Positions 22,275 to 30,194 of a stretch of DNA of 40,636 nt are shown here, piece by piece. Every line of letters begins with the position of its first letter. The stretch's first letter is position 1. Under the pieces are notes generated by a model. That model was not told the DNA's origin and did no database searches. It saw only the letters and a program-made list of their open reading frames with translations. Both the position numbers and the translations under genes were made by a program. Source of the DNA: a virus; the IMG/VR virus record IMGVR_UViG_3300024969_000055, positions 1 through 40,636 of that record; one strand, 5' to 3'.

Positions 22275-23974
22275 ACACCGCCGTGCAAGTTATCGACGCC
22301 TCATTAAAACCGTCCGCAACCACGGCTAAAGCATTGTCGACACGGGTGCTGGCCGACCCGCTAACACCGGCCAAGCGTCAGCAAGTCAGCGCTTATCAAT
22401 CGGTGTGCAGCTATGTGCTGGGCTGTACTGGTAACAGTGACTCTGCCCGTATTGTTGCCTTCCAGAAGGCGTTTCAGGACGGTCAATTGCCGCATCCTGT
22501 GTTGAACGCGTTGGCAGTGTTGCGCGGAAAAAAGCGCCATCAATGCCCTGACCGGGCGACGGTATACCGCTGGCTCAATGATTTAGCGAAATTTAAAAAC
22601 GGCAATGTCTTGGCGTTGACTAAGCAGCACACCGGCAGGATGCGCAAAACATACGGCTGGGAGCATAAAGCGATCGAGCTATTTAACCGGCCCAGTAAAC
22701 CGGGCTATGCGGATGTCGCTTACTGGCTGCGTACCGATTACGGCTTTGATTCGGCAACCAATAGTCGAGTCACCAGCTATCTGAAAACGATGCCGGCAAC
22801 ATTGGGGAAGCAATCGCCTGGGCGAATGGGCAAGACGTTTTATAAGCACAACCTGGCGCCGCACAAAATACGCGACAACGACGTGCTGCCGGTTGGTTTT
22901 GGCTATGAGGGCGATGGCCATACGGTTGACGTGTATATGTCGCATCCATCCGGAAAAAAGGTTTATCGGCCTGAGCTAACAATCTGGATCGATATACGCA
23001 GCCGCTATGTGGCAGGCTGGTTTATGTCGGATGACGAATCGTCAATCAGCACGTTATTCGCACTCTCAAACGCCATGCTCAGCGAGGATCACGTCCCCTC
23101 CATGCTGTTCCTGGACAACGGTTCTGGGTTCAAGTCTCGGATGATGGCGGATGAAACTATCGGCTTTTTAAATCGCATGGATATTACGCCTTCGTTTGCG
23201 TTGCCGGGCAATTCTAAAGGCAAGGGACTGGTTGAAGGCTTTTTCAAGATTTTCAGGAACAGGCATGACAAGAAGTTTTTAACCTACTGCGGTGATGACA
23301 TGGCTCCTGAAATCAACCGCCGGTTATCGGATGAGGTTGCTCGCGGCTTACGTACCTTACCGTCTTACGCCGATTATGTGGCATCGGTAAAGCAGTATAT
23401 CGATGATTACAACAATGAGCCTAAAGGGGTGTTAAACGGCGAGACACCGCGCCAAGTTTGGCTACGGGACTTACAGCAAGTCCCCGTACATATTGCCGCC
23501 GAGGCACTGATTATGCCGCGTGAGGTGCGTACGGTTAAGCGGTGGCGCATTACTTTGCATGGCCGCACCTATCAGGCGGCTGAATTGGCGCAATACAACA
23601 ACGTCAAGGTGCTGATCGAATACAGCCTGCATAAAGATAACGAGATACGCGTTCTGGATGAGCAGGAGCGGCTGATTTGCATCGCAACCTTGGTGGGTAA
23701 AGTGGATCGTTTGCCGGAGTCGCGCATTGTCGAGGCGACCCAAAAGAGCCTGCAAGGCTCAATCAAACGGCTGGAGCGTAAAGCCGACGAAAAGAAACTG
23801 CGGGCGCAGCCGGTGCTGACGTTGGAAGAAGGCACTGCGGCTCTGCTTGATTTAACTGATTTCTCACGTCTGGAAGAGCCGGACGCACTGAATTTTAATG
23901 CCGACGATGCGATGTATCTAGGCAATAAAAACGAAGCTGTGAGTGACGATTTGGACCTCACTGACAGCTTCTAA
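22271..23974 (+). CDS. Mu-type DDE transposase A
   Basis: A 567-residue transposase that cuts the phage ends and joins them to target DNA. The catalytic triad is visible: D215 in YEGDGHTVDV, D282 in FLDNGSGF, and E322 in GKGLVEGFF. The D-D distance of 67 is the same as in MuA (D269, D336). The N-terminal 200 residues hold helix-turn-helix-type end-binding regions (CPDRATVYRWLNDLAKF). Residues after about 400 are the beta-barrel and C-terminal part that contacts ATPase B in Mu. It overlaps the upstream gene and is separated from ATPase B by a dispersed repeat and a small gene. Confidence 0.95.
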   Translation: MNTAVQVIDASLKPSATTAKALSTRVLADPLTPAKRQQVSAYQSVCSYVLGCTGNSDSARIVAFQKAFQDGQLPHPVLNALAVLRGKKRHQCPDRATVYRWLNDLAKFKNGNVLALTKQHTGRMRKTYGWEHKAIELFNRPSKPGYADVAYWLRTDYGFDSATNSRVTSYLKTMPATLGKQSPGRMGKTFYKHNLAPHKIRDNDVLPVGFGYEGDGHTVDVYMSHPSGKKVYRPELTIWIDIRSRYVAGWFMSDDESSISTLFALSNAMLSEDHVPSMLFLDNGSGFKSRMMADETIGFLNRMDITPSFALPGNSKGKGLVEGFFKIFRNRHDKKFLTYCGDDMAPEINRRLSDEVARGLRTLPSYADYVASVKQYIDDYNNEPKGVLNGETPRQVWLRDLQQVPVHIAAEALIMPREVRTVKRWRITLHGRTYQAAELAQYNNVKVLIEYSLHKDNEIRVLDEQERLICIATLVGKVDRLPESRIVEATQKSLQGSIKRLERKADEKKLRAQPVLTLEEGTAALLDLTDFSRLEEPDALNFNADDAMYLGNKNEAVSDDLDLTDSF

Positions 23975-23980
23975 TAGCTT

Positions 23981-24034
23981 GGTGCCCTTCGACAAACTCA
24001 GGACAGGCCCGTCCTGGACGAGGGTCACCTTTTT
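23981..24034. repeat. Dispersed PEFVEG-type repeat between A and B
   Basis: The stretch from GGTGCCCTTCGACAAACTCA to CACC is an imperfect hairpin (GGTG...CACC, CCC...GGG, CAGGAC...GTCCTG) followed by TTTTT. Its reverse translation gives ACPEFVEGH, the hallmark of a chromosomal intergenic repeat family found in many bacteria. It sits between A and the next early gene. Confidence 0.75.
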
Positions 24035-24057
24035 CAACTACAAGAGAGATTATACCG

Positions 24058-24270
24058 ATGCTAAGTAAAAAAACAAAAACAACCCCGCGCTTTGTGGTCA
24101 ATCGCGCCATTCGTTTTGGCGCCAGGGAATTTACCTGCCCAGAACTGGTCAACATGGAGAAAACCACGGTTTACATAGGGTATGACGCTTTTAGTGATAC
24201 TGAAATCGATATTATGAATGAAAACATGGATGTTATCGCAACGGCTACGTGCTGCAAGGCGGTGGCGTAA
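24058..24270 (+). CDS. Small early protein, 70 aa
   Basis: A 70-residue protein, preceded by an AAGAGAGA purine-rich site. The N-terminus is basic (MLSKKTKTTPRFVVNRAIRF), followed by a Cys-bearing middle (ARE.TCPELVNM) and VYIGYDAFSDTEIDI. No family is recognised. It overlaps the ATPase start (TAATG), so it is translated with B. It may be a small modulator of transposition or replication, but only the context suggests so. Confidence 0.6.
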   Translation: MLSKKTKTTPRFVVNRAIRFGAREFTCPELVNMEKTTVYIGYDAFSDTEIDIMNENMDVIATATCCKAVA

Positions 24271-25241
24271 TGAGTACCCCAGAGATTGCTTACAAATCGA
24301 CCTATAGCGATGAAGACAAGTTGATGGTGCAACGCATTAATGCCTGGTTAGCGGAGCCCGGCAGAACGGGTGCCGATTTATCGCGGTTGACTGACATTAA
24401 AGAGGGTACCCGTAGCAGCATCTTAACCGGCGCTTATATCAGTTCGCCGACCAAATTTTTGCAGCGCATGATTGATGCGATCGAACGCGTTGACGCACGG
24501 AACCAAGCTGCGAAAAACGAGATTCCGTATACCGAAACCAGTGTCGCGGTGCAGATCGAGGCGGTATGCAAACGTACGCATGTCGACCGGGATTTCGGGT
24601 TTTTCTCCGGCAAGGTAGGCGTGGGTAAAACCACGGCATTGCGCAGTTATGCCCGTAAAACCCAATCAGCCATTCTGTTAGAGGCTTTTGAGGGTATCGA
24701 TAACTCGACATTTATCCAGGAGCTGATTACGGCGACCGGTTCGGTCGCGGTTAAAGGCACTCAGGCTCAGCAAATGGCGGGGCTGATTAAGTCGCTGAAA
24801 GGTTCTGACCGGGTGATCCTGGTTGATGAAGCCAACTGGTTGCCTAAGCGCAGCTTTGGCGCTCTGCGGCGTATATCGGACGTTGCCGAGATCGGCGTGG
24901 TGCTGGTCGGTACCGCTGAGCTGTTGCCGATGGTGCAAGACCCTGAGGGACGGTTTGGACAGATCAGTAGCCGCATTGGGTTTTGGCCGGCACTGGCCAA
25001 GCAGATCAGCGAAAAGGACTGTGCGCTATTGGTGACCAGTTATTGCGCTGAGGAACTGCCAGACGCGGTTTTGAAGGCGTTTTACGGATGTTGTGAAGGC
25101 AGCGCCAGGACGTTGAAGAATCTGCTTAAAAACACCTACCGGTACGCGAACAAGAACAACGCCGACATTACGCCGGAGTTGATCAAGCGCATTAACCAGC
25201 AGGCTATGGCCGGGCGCGGCTTTGTGACGGGAGGTGCATGA
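24270..25241 (+). CDS. MuB-like AAA ATPase
   Basis: I use the ATG at 24270 (MSTPEIAYKSTYSDEDKL), which overlaps the previous stop, instead of a GTG seven codons earlier. The 323-residue ATPase delivers target DNA to the transposase and protects phage DNA from self-insertion in Mu. A helix-turn-helix region (residues about 18-55, GADLSRLTDIKEGTRSSILTG) precedes the AAA core. Walker A is GKVGVGKTTAL with K120; Walker B is ILVDEAN with D186 and E187. A lid helix follows (QIIS...EEL..AVLKAFYGC). The family and order match Mu B. Confidence 0.93.
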   Translation: MSTPEIAYKSTYSDEDKLMVQRINAWLAEPGRTGADLSRLTDIKEGTRSSILTGAYISSPTKFLQRMIDAIERVDARNQAAKNEIPYTETSVAVQIEAVCKRTHVDRDFGFFSGKVGVGKTTALRSYARKTQSAILLEAFEGIDNSTFIQELITATGSVAVKGTQAQQMAGLIKSLKGSDRVILVDEANWLPKRSFGALRRISDVAEIGVVLVGTAELLPMVQDPEGRFGQISSRIGFWPALAKQISEKDCALLVTSYCAEELPDAVLKAFYGCCEGSARTLKNLLKNTYRYANKNNADITPELIKRINQQAMAGRGFVTGGA

Positions 25242-25513
25242 TGGAGACCGTAAATTCTTTTGAGATTAATGCAATGGCGGGCGGCAAGAAAAATTACGCC
25301 GCCAACCGGTTGAGAACCGATCCTGCTTTTCCCCAGCCGATTATAGAGCAGAACGGTTTCCCATCGGTTTGGATTAAAAAAGAAATTGAGGCCTATTTGG
25401 CTAAGCAAGCCGCCAAGCCTAAAAAGCATGCAAAGCAAAACATTGTGCCGCGAGCCAAACTGGATTTGACGCTGGCACAGCACTTTATCCGTCGTCCCAA
25501 AAGCATCATTTAG
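25238..25513 (+). CDS. Small early protein, winged-helix-like, 91 aa
   Basis: A 91-residue protein whose ATG (25238, or the next at 25241) lies on the stop of the ATPase, with GGAGG just upstream. NYAANRLRTDPAFPQPI, then QNGFPSVWIKKEIEAYLAKQ resembles the excisionase/AlpA-type winged-helix pattern (a wing of 'RlG..adAPkP...g...W...dI..yl'). The basic tail suits DNA binding. It is probably an early regulator or recombination partner. The family call is tentative. Confidence 0.6.
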   Translation: MMETVNSFEINAMAGGKKNYAANRLRTDPAFPQPIIEQNGFPSVWIKKEIEAYLAKQAAKPKKHAKQNIVPRAKLDLTLAQHFIRRPKSII

Positions 25514-25524
25514 CAGAGGTTGTT

Positions 25525-26001
25525 ATGTTGAAAACTATCATGCATTTTTTCAGTCATCCGTTAGCAGCGATCCCGCCTCTTGTAGAAATAGGGCCTGCCA
25601 TTGATTGGACGGCTGTTTACCGGCAACTCGATGTTAAGTACGGCCTCGCTCAGCACGGTGTTAATGGTTACCTGTTCATGCGCGCCCCGGAGCAAAACGA
25701 GTACTGGATAAAGTTCTTTTTTGCCAATGAGGTGTTATTTAAAAACCGGGTTGGCCTGCATTTTTTTATCAGCCACGATCCTGAGCACATTGTCAACGTG
25801 CTGCGGGAGAATAAACGGACGCCTTTTGTCTCCGAGCTGATGTGCAGCAGTCAGGTAGAGCGGATCGGCGATAGCGCATCATCGTTGATCCAGCCCAGGC
25901 GCTGCAAGCAGCTGCGTGATGTCGCCTTTAGAAATGGCCGTTATATCCAACCGGTCAACCGGCATCGCATTAACCCACGGTTTAAAAGGGCGCACGGATG
26001 A
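25525..26001 (+). CDS. Hypothetical early protein, 158 aa
   Basis: A 158-residue protein, start preceded by AGAGGTTG. Mixed alpha/beta with aromatic clusters (EIGPAIDWTAVYRQLDVKYG, EYWIKFFFANEVLFKNRVGL). The C-terminal 50 residues are basic (RRCKQLRDVAFRNGRYIQPV). No family is recognised. It ends at 26001 just before a short coding-like stretch (25998-26030) that overlaps the next gene. It is within the early transcript, so expression with A and B is likely. Confidence 0.55.
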   Translation: MLKTIMHFFSHPLAAIPPLVEIGPAIDWTAVYRQLDVKYGLAQHGVNGYLFMRAPEQNEYWIKFFFANEVLFKNRVGLHFFISHDPEHIVNVLRENKRTPFVSELMCSSQVERIGDSASSLIQPRRCKQLRDVAFRNGRYIQPVNRHRINPRFKRAHG

Positions 26002-26029
26002 CGACTGTATGGACACAGGAGGTAGAGTA

Positions 26030-26611
26030 ATGCAGGAGCGATTACCGAGAAACTGCACTATTCAGTGCCCGTATTGCAATAGCTCTGTCGATGTGATCAT
26101 GGCAATAGAAGTGCTGACGGGGAATGAGTGGACAGAGCTATTACAGGGCATCCCTTTATCGATGGTCGGCGTGTTACTGCGCTATTTGGAATTGTTTAAG
26201 CCGCTGAAGCAGGACCTGCGTTGGTCGCGGCGATTAACCCTGACCAAGGAATTAATGCCGATGATCAAGGCGGCGCAAGTCAAACGTAACGGCATTACCT
26301 ATGCCGCTCCGTTACCGGTTTGGGAGGCGGAAATGCTGAGAATGGCGGCACGTCCGCCCACGCTCACCCTGCCGTTAACGGGGCATGGCTACCTGTTGAA
26401 GGTATTAGCCAACAAAGGCGAGCAAAACGCGGCGGCACTGGAAAAGGCAGTCGATCAACAGCGGCAGCACCGGGTTGTCTCTACCGGTAGCAATACCACA
26501 TTACCGCCGGTCGATAAAAACCACGCGGAAAAATTAATGGCGGAAGCCGAACGCAAACGACAGGAGCGTAAACCACCCCCCAATGATTGGAAAGGCGCAG
26601 TAGGGAAATAA
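26030..26611 (+). CDS. Zinc-finger-bearing early protein, 193 aa
   Basis: I choose the ATG at 26030 (MQERLPRNCTIQCPYCNSSV), as AGGAGG ends eight bases before it; an in-frame ATG at 26009 lacks such a site. The N-terminus holds CTIQCPYC, a half zinc-ribbon with three Cys. Then comes a helical region (GIPLSMVGVLLRYLELFKPL, LTLTKELMPMIKAAQVKR) and a linker ending in a K/R/P-rich tail. A replication- or transcription-linked role is plausible from the zinc motif and early position; no family is recognised. Confidence 0.6.
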   Translation: MQERLPRNCTIQCPYCNSSVDVIMAIEVLTGNEWTELLQGIPLSMVGVLLRYLELFKPLKQDLRWSRRLTLTKELMPMIKAAQVKRNGITYAAPLPVWEAEMLRMAARPPTLTLPLTGHGYLLKVLANKGEQNAAALEKAVDQQRQHRVVSTGSNTTLPPVDKNHAEKLMAEAERKRQERKPPPNDWKGAVGK

Positions 26612-26643
26612 CCTTAAAACAACTTTTAAACCGAGATTAAACC

Positions 26644-27345
26644 ATGACACAAGAAACGCTAATTAACCCCACCGATTTATCCGAACAACAACTGCTGGAT
26701 TTATTAAAAGCCAGACAGCAAAAGACCGAGCAAGACCGTCAAGCCTATAAAGACCTGGTCGGCTCTACGGTGCCGCCTGCCGTGCAACGCTTGATGGATG
26801 TCTCCGCCCTGCTGATTGAAGCCAAAAAGGAAACCTTTGACTATTTCCGAGGCATTTTGGAGCTGAAGGCATCGGTCTATAGCGCCGATAAAAAAGACCG
26901 TAAGAACGAGCAGCAAAGCCATACGTTCTCAACCGATAAATACAGTATCACTATCGGCTACCGTGTTAACGATGGTTGGGACGATACGGTGTCCGAGGGG
27001 GAGCAAAAGGTTAATGTCTTTATCGAGTCGTTGGCCAAAGACGAGGACTCGGCCAAACTGGTGCAAACCATCTTTAAGCTGCTTAAAAAAGATCAAAAAG
27101 GCAACCTGCGGGCCAGCCGCGTGTTGGAGCTACAACAGTTAGCTGAAAAGTTCAATAACGCTGAGTTTACCGATGGCGTTAAAACCATCCGTGAGGCCTA
27201 TCGTCCGGTCCGGACGTGCTGGTTTATCGAGGCCTATTTTATTAACGACAATAAAGAAAAGGTCTCGATCCCGCTGTCTATCTCATCGGTGGATTTTCCT
27301 GACGGGTTTGAGTTTGACTTTTCTTCGACTGAGGAGGCGGCATGA
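26644..27345 (+). CDS. DUF3164 family early protein
   Basis: A 233-residue protein with the DUF3164 pattern: PTDLSEQQLLDLLKARQQKT at the start, then QRLMDVSALLIEAKKETFDY, SITIGYRVNDGWDDTVSEGE and a C-terminal RPVRTCWFIEAYFINDNKEK. The family is nearly confined to Mu-like and related phages and lies in the early region upstream of GemA, as here. Its function is not established. It overlaps GemA by four bases, so the two are coupled. Confidence 0.85.
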   Translation: MTQETLINPTDLSEQQLLDLLKARQQKTEQDRQAYKDLVGSTVPPAVQRLMDVSALLIEAKKETFDYFRGILELKASVYSADKKDRKNEQQSHTFSTDKYSITIGYRVNDGWDDTVSEGEQKVNVFIESLAKDEDSAKLVQTIFKLLKKDQKGNLRASRVLELQQLAEKFNNAEFTDGVKTIREAYRPVRTCWFIEAYFINDNKEKVSIPLSISSVDFPDGFEFDFSSTEEAA

Positions 27346-27824
27346 GCCAGGCTAAACATGCCCAGGTCGATAACCGCACCCGTTATTGCCAGTTGCTGGC
27401 AATCGGCAAAGCACAATTAGGTTGGGACGAAGAGTTTTACCGGGGTATTTGGTTGCCGCTGCAAGGTGCGACCAAAGATGCCAAGGGCCGCTATTCGGCT
27501 ACGACGATGACTATCGGCCAACTATGCCAAGCGGTTGAGCGTATGAAAGATTCAGGCTTTAAGCCGACCGGTAGCGGCGGAAAAAAGTTTACTCATACCG
27601 ACAAAGACTGGCGAGCGCCGCGCATTGCCAAGCTTAATGTGATGTGGCTAGCGATGGCCGAGGCCGGTGTTGTCCAGGATGAATCCCAGGACGCTTTGGA
27701 GGCGTGGTGTAAAAACCACCATAAAAAAGACCGGCTGCAATGGGCCAGCTCGCAAGAACTGAATGCCTGCATTGAGCAACTGAAAGCCTGGGCCAGGCGC
27801 TGCAATGTCAAACTTAATCACTGA
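27342..27824 (+). CDS. gemA: GemA / Mu gp16-like regulator (DUF1018)
   Basis: A 160-residue protein of the GemA family (DUF1018): RTRYCQLLAIGKAQLGWDEE, FYRGIWLPLQGATKDAKGRY, then KFTHTDKDWRAPRIAKLNVM and AWCKNHHKKDRLQWASSQEL. In Mu, gemA changes DNA supercoiling and host gene expression during growth. It directly precedes Mor and overlaps it by 20 bases, the same pairing as in Mu-like phages. Confidence is high on family, lower on exact role. Confidence 0.85.
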   Translation: MSQAKHAQVDNRTRYCQLLAIGKAQLGWDEEFYRGIWLPLQGATKDAKGRYSATTMTIGQLCQAVERMKDSGFKPTGSGGKKFTHTDKDWRAPRIAKLNVMWLAMAEAGVVQDESQDALEAWCKNHHKKDRLQWASSQELNACIEQLKAWARRCNVKLNH

Positions 27825-28221
27825 AGCCGAGCTGGACGCGGTCAATGCCGACTTGCTGCCGCCCCAGGCGCGGCAGTTGGTGCGTTTGATCGGCATGGCC
27901 CACACGCTGACGCTGCTGGAAAAGCGCGGCGGCGTGACTTTGCGGATTCCGGTTAATGCCCATCAGGCGGAGGTATTGCCGGGCATTTTGCCGATGGACG
28001 CCATTGTAAAGCTATGCGCCGCCATGCCGGGGCAACGGCTGGAACTGCCCAAGGTCGACAAGATTGTAAAGCAGCTCCGCAATGCGGTGATGCGGGCTGA
28101 GCGCCAAGAGCTGTCGGCGTCTCGCGTGGCGTTGCGGCATGATCTGAGCCGCCGCCAAGTGATTAATATTTGTCATCCTGTCGCCGATGAGCGGCAAGTG
28201 GATTTGTTTGAAGAACTTTAG
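27805..28221 (+). CDS. mor: Mor-type transcription activator of late genes
   Basis: A 138-residue protein of the Mor/C family. PPQARQLVRLIGMAHTLTLL, EKRGGVTLRIPVNA and a C-terminal helix-turn-helix (SASRVALRHDLSRRQVINIC) match family members, which dimerise and activate weak-minus-35 promoters. It is the last early gene; no separate C gene is seen in the window, so it may do the work of both Mor and C. The three late sites with weak -35 boxes are natural targets. A terminator-like hairpin lies 50 bases after it. Confidence 0.85.
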   Translation: MSNLITEAELDAVNADLLPPQARQLVRLIGMAHTLTLLEKRGGVTLRIPVNAHQAEVLPGILPMDAIVKLCAAMPGQRLELPKVDKIVKQLRNAVMRAERQELSASRVALRHDLSRRQVINICHPVADERQVDLFEEL

Positions 28222-28222
28222 G

Positions 28223-28255
28223 AGACCTTCCAGGTTTTAAAAACCTGGAAGGTCT
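28223..28255. repeat. Perfect 33-base hairpin AGACCTTCC...GGAAGGTCT
   Basis: Arms 28223-28238 and 28240-28255 are perfect over 16 bp around a single A. The inner arms are A/T (GGTTTT/AAAACC). It is directly after Mor. Palindromes of this exact kind (AGGTTTT...AAAACCT between GACCTTC/GAAGGTC) recur in many bacterial chromosomes, so it may be host-derived. Confidence 0.85.
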
Positions 28256-28272
28256 GGATGGCTAGAAATGTA

Positions 28273-28295
28273 GGGCGCAGTGTGCGCGCCTTTTT
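28273..28295 (+). terminator. Terminator-like hairpin after Mor
   Basis: GGGCGCA (28273-28279) pairs with TGCGCGCC (28283-28290) and is followed by TTTTT (28291-28295). It could end the early transcript before the DUF genes. The word TAGGGCGC is a variant of the GTAGGGTGCGC dispersed repeat. Confidence 0.55.
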
Positions 28296-28310
28296 AATAG
28301 GAGATAATCA

Positions 28311-28502
28311 ATGGCAGATGATGCAGACAAAGTGGAGGCGTTAAGCGACATGACACGTCAATCCAACATGTACAACAGCCGACGCGATGAGCCGCAAGCG
28401 GTAGCGATCGGCGAGTGTTTATTTTGCGGCGAGCCGGTAGAAAAGGATCGCCGTTGGTGTGATGCGGCTTGCCGCGATGATTGGCAAAGGGAGAATGACT
28501 AA
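28311..28502 (+). CDS. Small zinc-ribbon protein, 63 aa
   Basis: A 63-residue protein with AGGAG upstream of its ATG. The C-terminal half is CLFCGEPVEKDRRWCDAACRDDW, a four-Cys treble-clef ribbon (CxxC...CxxxC) like the DUF2116 zinc ribbons of phages. It may bind nucleic acid or a partner. Its end overlaps the next start (TAATG). Confidence 0.75.
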   Translation: MADDADKVEALSDMTRQSNMYNSRRDEPQAVAIGECLFCGEPVEKDRRWCDAACRDDWQREND

Positions 28503-29206
28503 TGACAGATGCTGAACTAAAAAAAATCGCGACGAAAATAGCTAAATGTTTGGCTCTGGCCGCATCCGATAATCCTGCTGAAGCTGAAACGGCTAAACGT
28601 CAAGCGGATGCCCTGATGAATAAATACAACTTGACCAGTGGCGACGTGGCTGCAAGTCAAGTCCATGAAAAAACCAGCAAAGCCGGCGGCAAATACAATC
28701 CTCCACAATACATGACACAGCTGTCCGCTTTGATTGCTCAAGCATTTGGCTGCGGCCCCGTATTCAGTTCAGGTGGCGGCTATAACGATAGCCTGATGTA
28801 TTTCATAGGGCCGGGGATAAAGCCGGAACTCGCGGCATATACCTTTGACGTCTTACACCGCCAGATAAACAAAGACCGCGCCACCTATACCGCTACTTTA
28901 AAGCGCTATAAACGGGAAAATAGAATCCGCATGGCTGATATCTTTTGCAATGCATGGGTAACGCGTATCGCCTATCAAGTCCGTGAGTTCGCCGGAACCG
29001 AACAGGATAAGACGGCGATTGCCGCTTACAAAGAGCAACGCTGGAGCGGCGATTTAGTTAAAGATCAGCGCAAAGCGGTAGAACCTAAAAAAGATTCAGA
29101 CTGGAAATCCGTTACTGCCGGTTATCAGGCGGCTAAAGATGTATCCCTGCATAAACCAGTGCAAAGCAAGCGCAGCACTTATTTAACAAATACCCAGAAT
29201 GATTAA
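28502..29206 (+). CDS. DUF2786 family protein
   Basis: A 234-residue protein. Residues about 3-45 are the DUF2786 motif (KIAKCLALAASDNPAEAETA, RQADALMNKYNL), found in phage and bacterial proteins near replication genes and of unknown function. The rest is a helical region (MTQLSALIAQAFGCG, ELAAYTFDVLHRQINK) and a basic tail. It lies between the early and late operons in Mu-like phages. It shares a one-base overlap with the zinc-ribbon gene. Confidence 0.85.
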   Translation: MTDAELKKIATKIAKCLALAASDNPAEAETAKRQADALMNKYNLTSGDVAASQVHEKTSKAGGKYNPPQYMTQLSALIAQAFGCGPVFSSGGGYNDSLMYFIGPGIKPELAAYTFDVLHRQINKDRATYTATLKRYKRENRIRMADIFCNAWVTRIAYQVREFAGTEQDKTAIAAYKEQRWSGDLVKDQRKAVEPKKDSDWKSVTAGYQAAKDVSLHKPVQSKRSTYLTNTQND

Positions 29207-29207
29207 C

Positions 29208-29399
29208 ATGGCAAAAGTAACTTTTACCTTAGAAGACACTCCGAACGGCACTCTGATCAAGAGCGATCCGGGCTTGGAACAACTGGTCGTCCTGGCGCAA
29301 AGTGACGGCCAGGCCACCAATGCCCACGGCTACGCACTGGTAGTATGGCAGGCGATTTGTGAGGCAGCGAGTAAAGGTTCGGCTGTTAAGATTCATTGA
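29208..29399 (+). CDS. Small hypothetical protein, 63 aa
   Basis: I prefer the ATG at 29208 (MAKVTFTLEDTPNGTLIKSD) over one three codons upstream. A 63-residue beta-alpha protein with an acidic start and helix at the end (GYALVVWQAICEAASKGSAV). This type of small protein is common next to DUF2786 in Mu-like phages. The function is unknown. A perfect 18-bp palindrome follows it. Confidence 0.65.
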   Translation: MAKVTFTLEDTPNGTLIKSDPGLEQLVVLAQSDGQATNAHGYALVVWQAICEAASKGSAVKIH

Positions 29400-29404
29400 A
29401 GTAC

Positions 29405-29422
29405 GTAGGGTGCGCACCCTAC
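29405..29422. repeat. 18-bp palindrome GTAGGGTGCGCACCCTAC
   Basis: A perfect 18-bp palindrome at the 3' end of the DUF gene block and beside the oppositely oriented moron gene. The same words recur at 18156-18169, and a variant is in the terminator at 28273. It belongs to a dispersed family and may serve as a two-way terminator. Confidence 0.8.
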
Positions 29423-29442
29423 ACGGCTAAGGTAAGTGCGGA

Positions 29443-30066
29443 TTATATGTTTATTTCTTTTACGATGCGCTCATCGCTAAGAAAGCCTCTCATGATCAAT
29501 TTATAGTTTGAGTAGTGCTTGGCATCAAATACAAAATAGGTTTTATGTGTAACTCCGGGCTCTACCTTTACGCTTTGCCCGCTTTCATAGTTCATTTGAT
29601 ATTTAGCATAAACACTATAGGAAGACGATTCATATTGTCGGCCATCAGCCGTTAATACCAAGTTTGAATGAATATATTGGGCTTTGTTGCTGATATTTGT
29701 TGCTTCGAACTCAACCACTATGAAAGTGCCATTGCTTGGGTGTTGCGGATTGTCGGAACTGCCCAACTCGCTAAACGCATGAACATTAACGATGCTCCAT
29801 TCAAAGCCATCTAACCTAAACCGTTCATACTGTTTGTTAAAGGTAGGTTTAGTGGAAGCTATTTGGCTTCGGGGTCTAACAGATGTTGTTGCGGGCGCAA
29901 TTGAATATATACCGGCTAAATGGCGGGCATTTTCAACGTGAATAATGCCGTTCTGGCGGCCTTTACCGGTTGACAGGCCTAAATCTCTGTCTGTTTGCGC
30001 CCGTGCCCCTGGGTTGCCTAAAGAAATCCCAGGGATGATAAGTAAGATCAAAAAAAGTATTTTCAT
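29443..30066 (-). CDS. Secreted DUF4352-like protein (moron)
   Basis: I start at MKILFLILLIIPGISLGNPG (30066), a clear signal peptide with hydrophobic core at residues 2-17; the longer frame lacks it. The mature part (207 residues in all) ends in an Ig-like DUF4352-type domain: FEWSIVNVHAFSELGS, TFIVVEFEATNISNKAQYIH, YESGQSVKVEPGVTHKTYFV. It is on the strand opposite to every neighbour with its own promoter, so it is likely expressed from the prophage as a periplasmic or surface protein. The G/N/Q-rich region after the signal may be a linker. This is a lysogenic-conversion candidate. Confidence 0.72.
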   Translation of the reverse strand: MKILFLILLIIPGISLGNPGARAQTDRDLGLSTGKGRQNGIIHVENARHLAGIYSIAPATTSVRPRSQIASTKPTFNKQYERFRLDGFEWSIVNVHAFSELGSSDNPQHPSNGTFIVVEFEATNISNKAQYIHSNLVLTADGRQYESSSYSVYAKYQMNYESGQSVKVEPGVTHKTYFVFDAKHYSNYKLIMRGFLSDERIVKEINI

Positions 30067-30119
30067 AGTTATAACGGCTTTTAGCTGGAGAATTAATTTA
30101 GGCGTTTGAGTGAATACAA

Positions 30120-30148
30120 AGTCTAAAATAAAGCAGTAAAAATGTAAA
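30120..30148 (-). promoter_or_regulatory. Promoter of the secreted moron
   Basis: On the minus strand TTTACA (30148-30143), 17 bases and TAGACT (30125-30120) fit a sigma70 promoter about 50 bases ahead of the moron start. The -10 is only partly consensus. Confidence 0.4.
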
Positions 30149-30194
30149 AAGTGTCGATTTAGCTGAGCGGTGTAATACCAGTTAAAGAAAGCAG

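Noticed and set aside
25998-26030. Ten-codon mini-gene MTTVWTQEVE before the zinc-finger gene
   Set aside because: It may couple translation, but ten codons without a conserved context is too little to call a gene.
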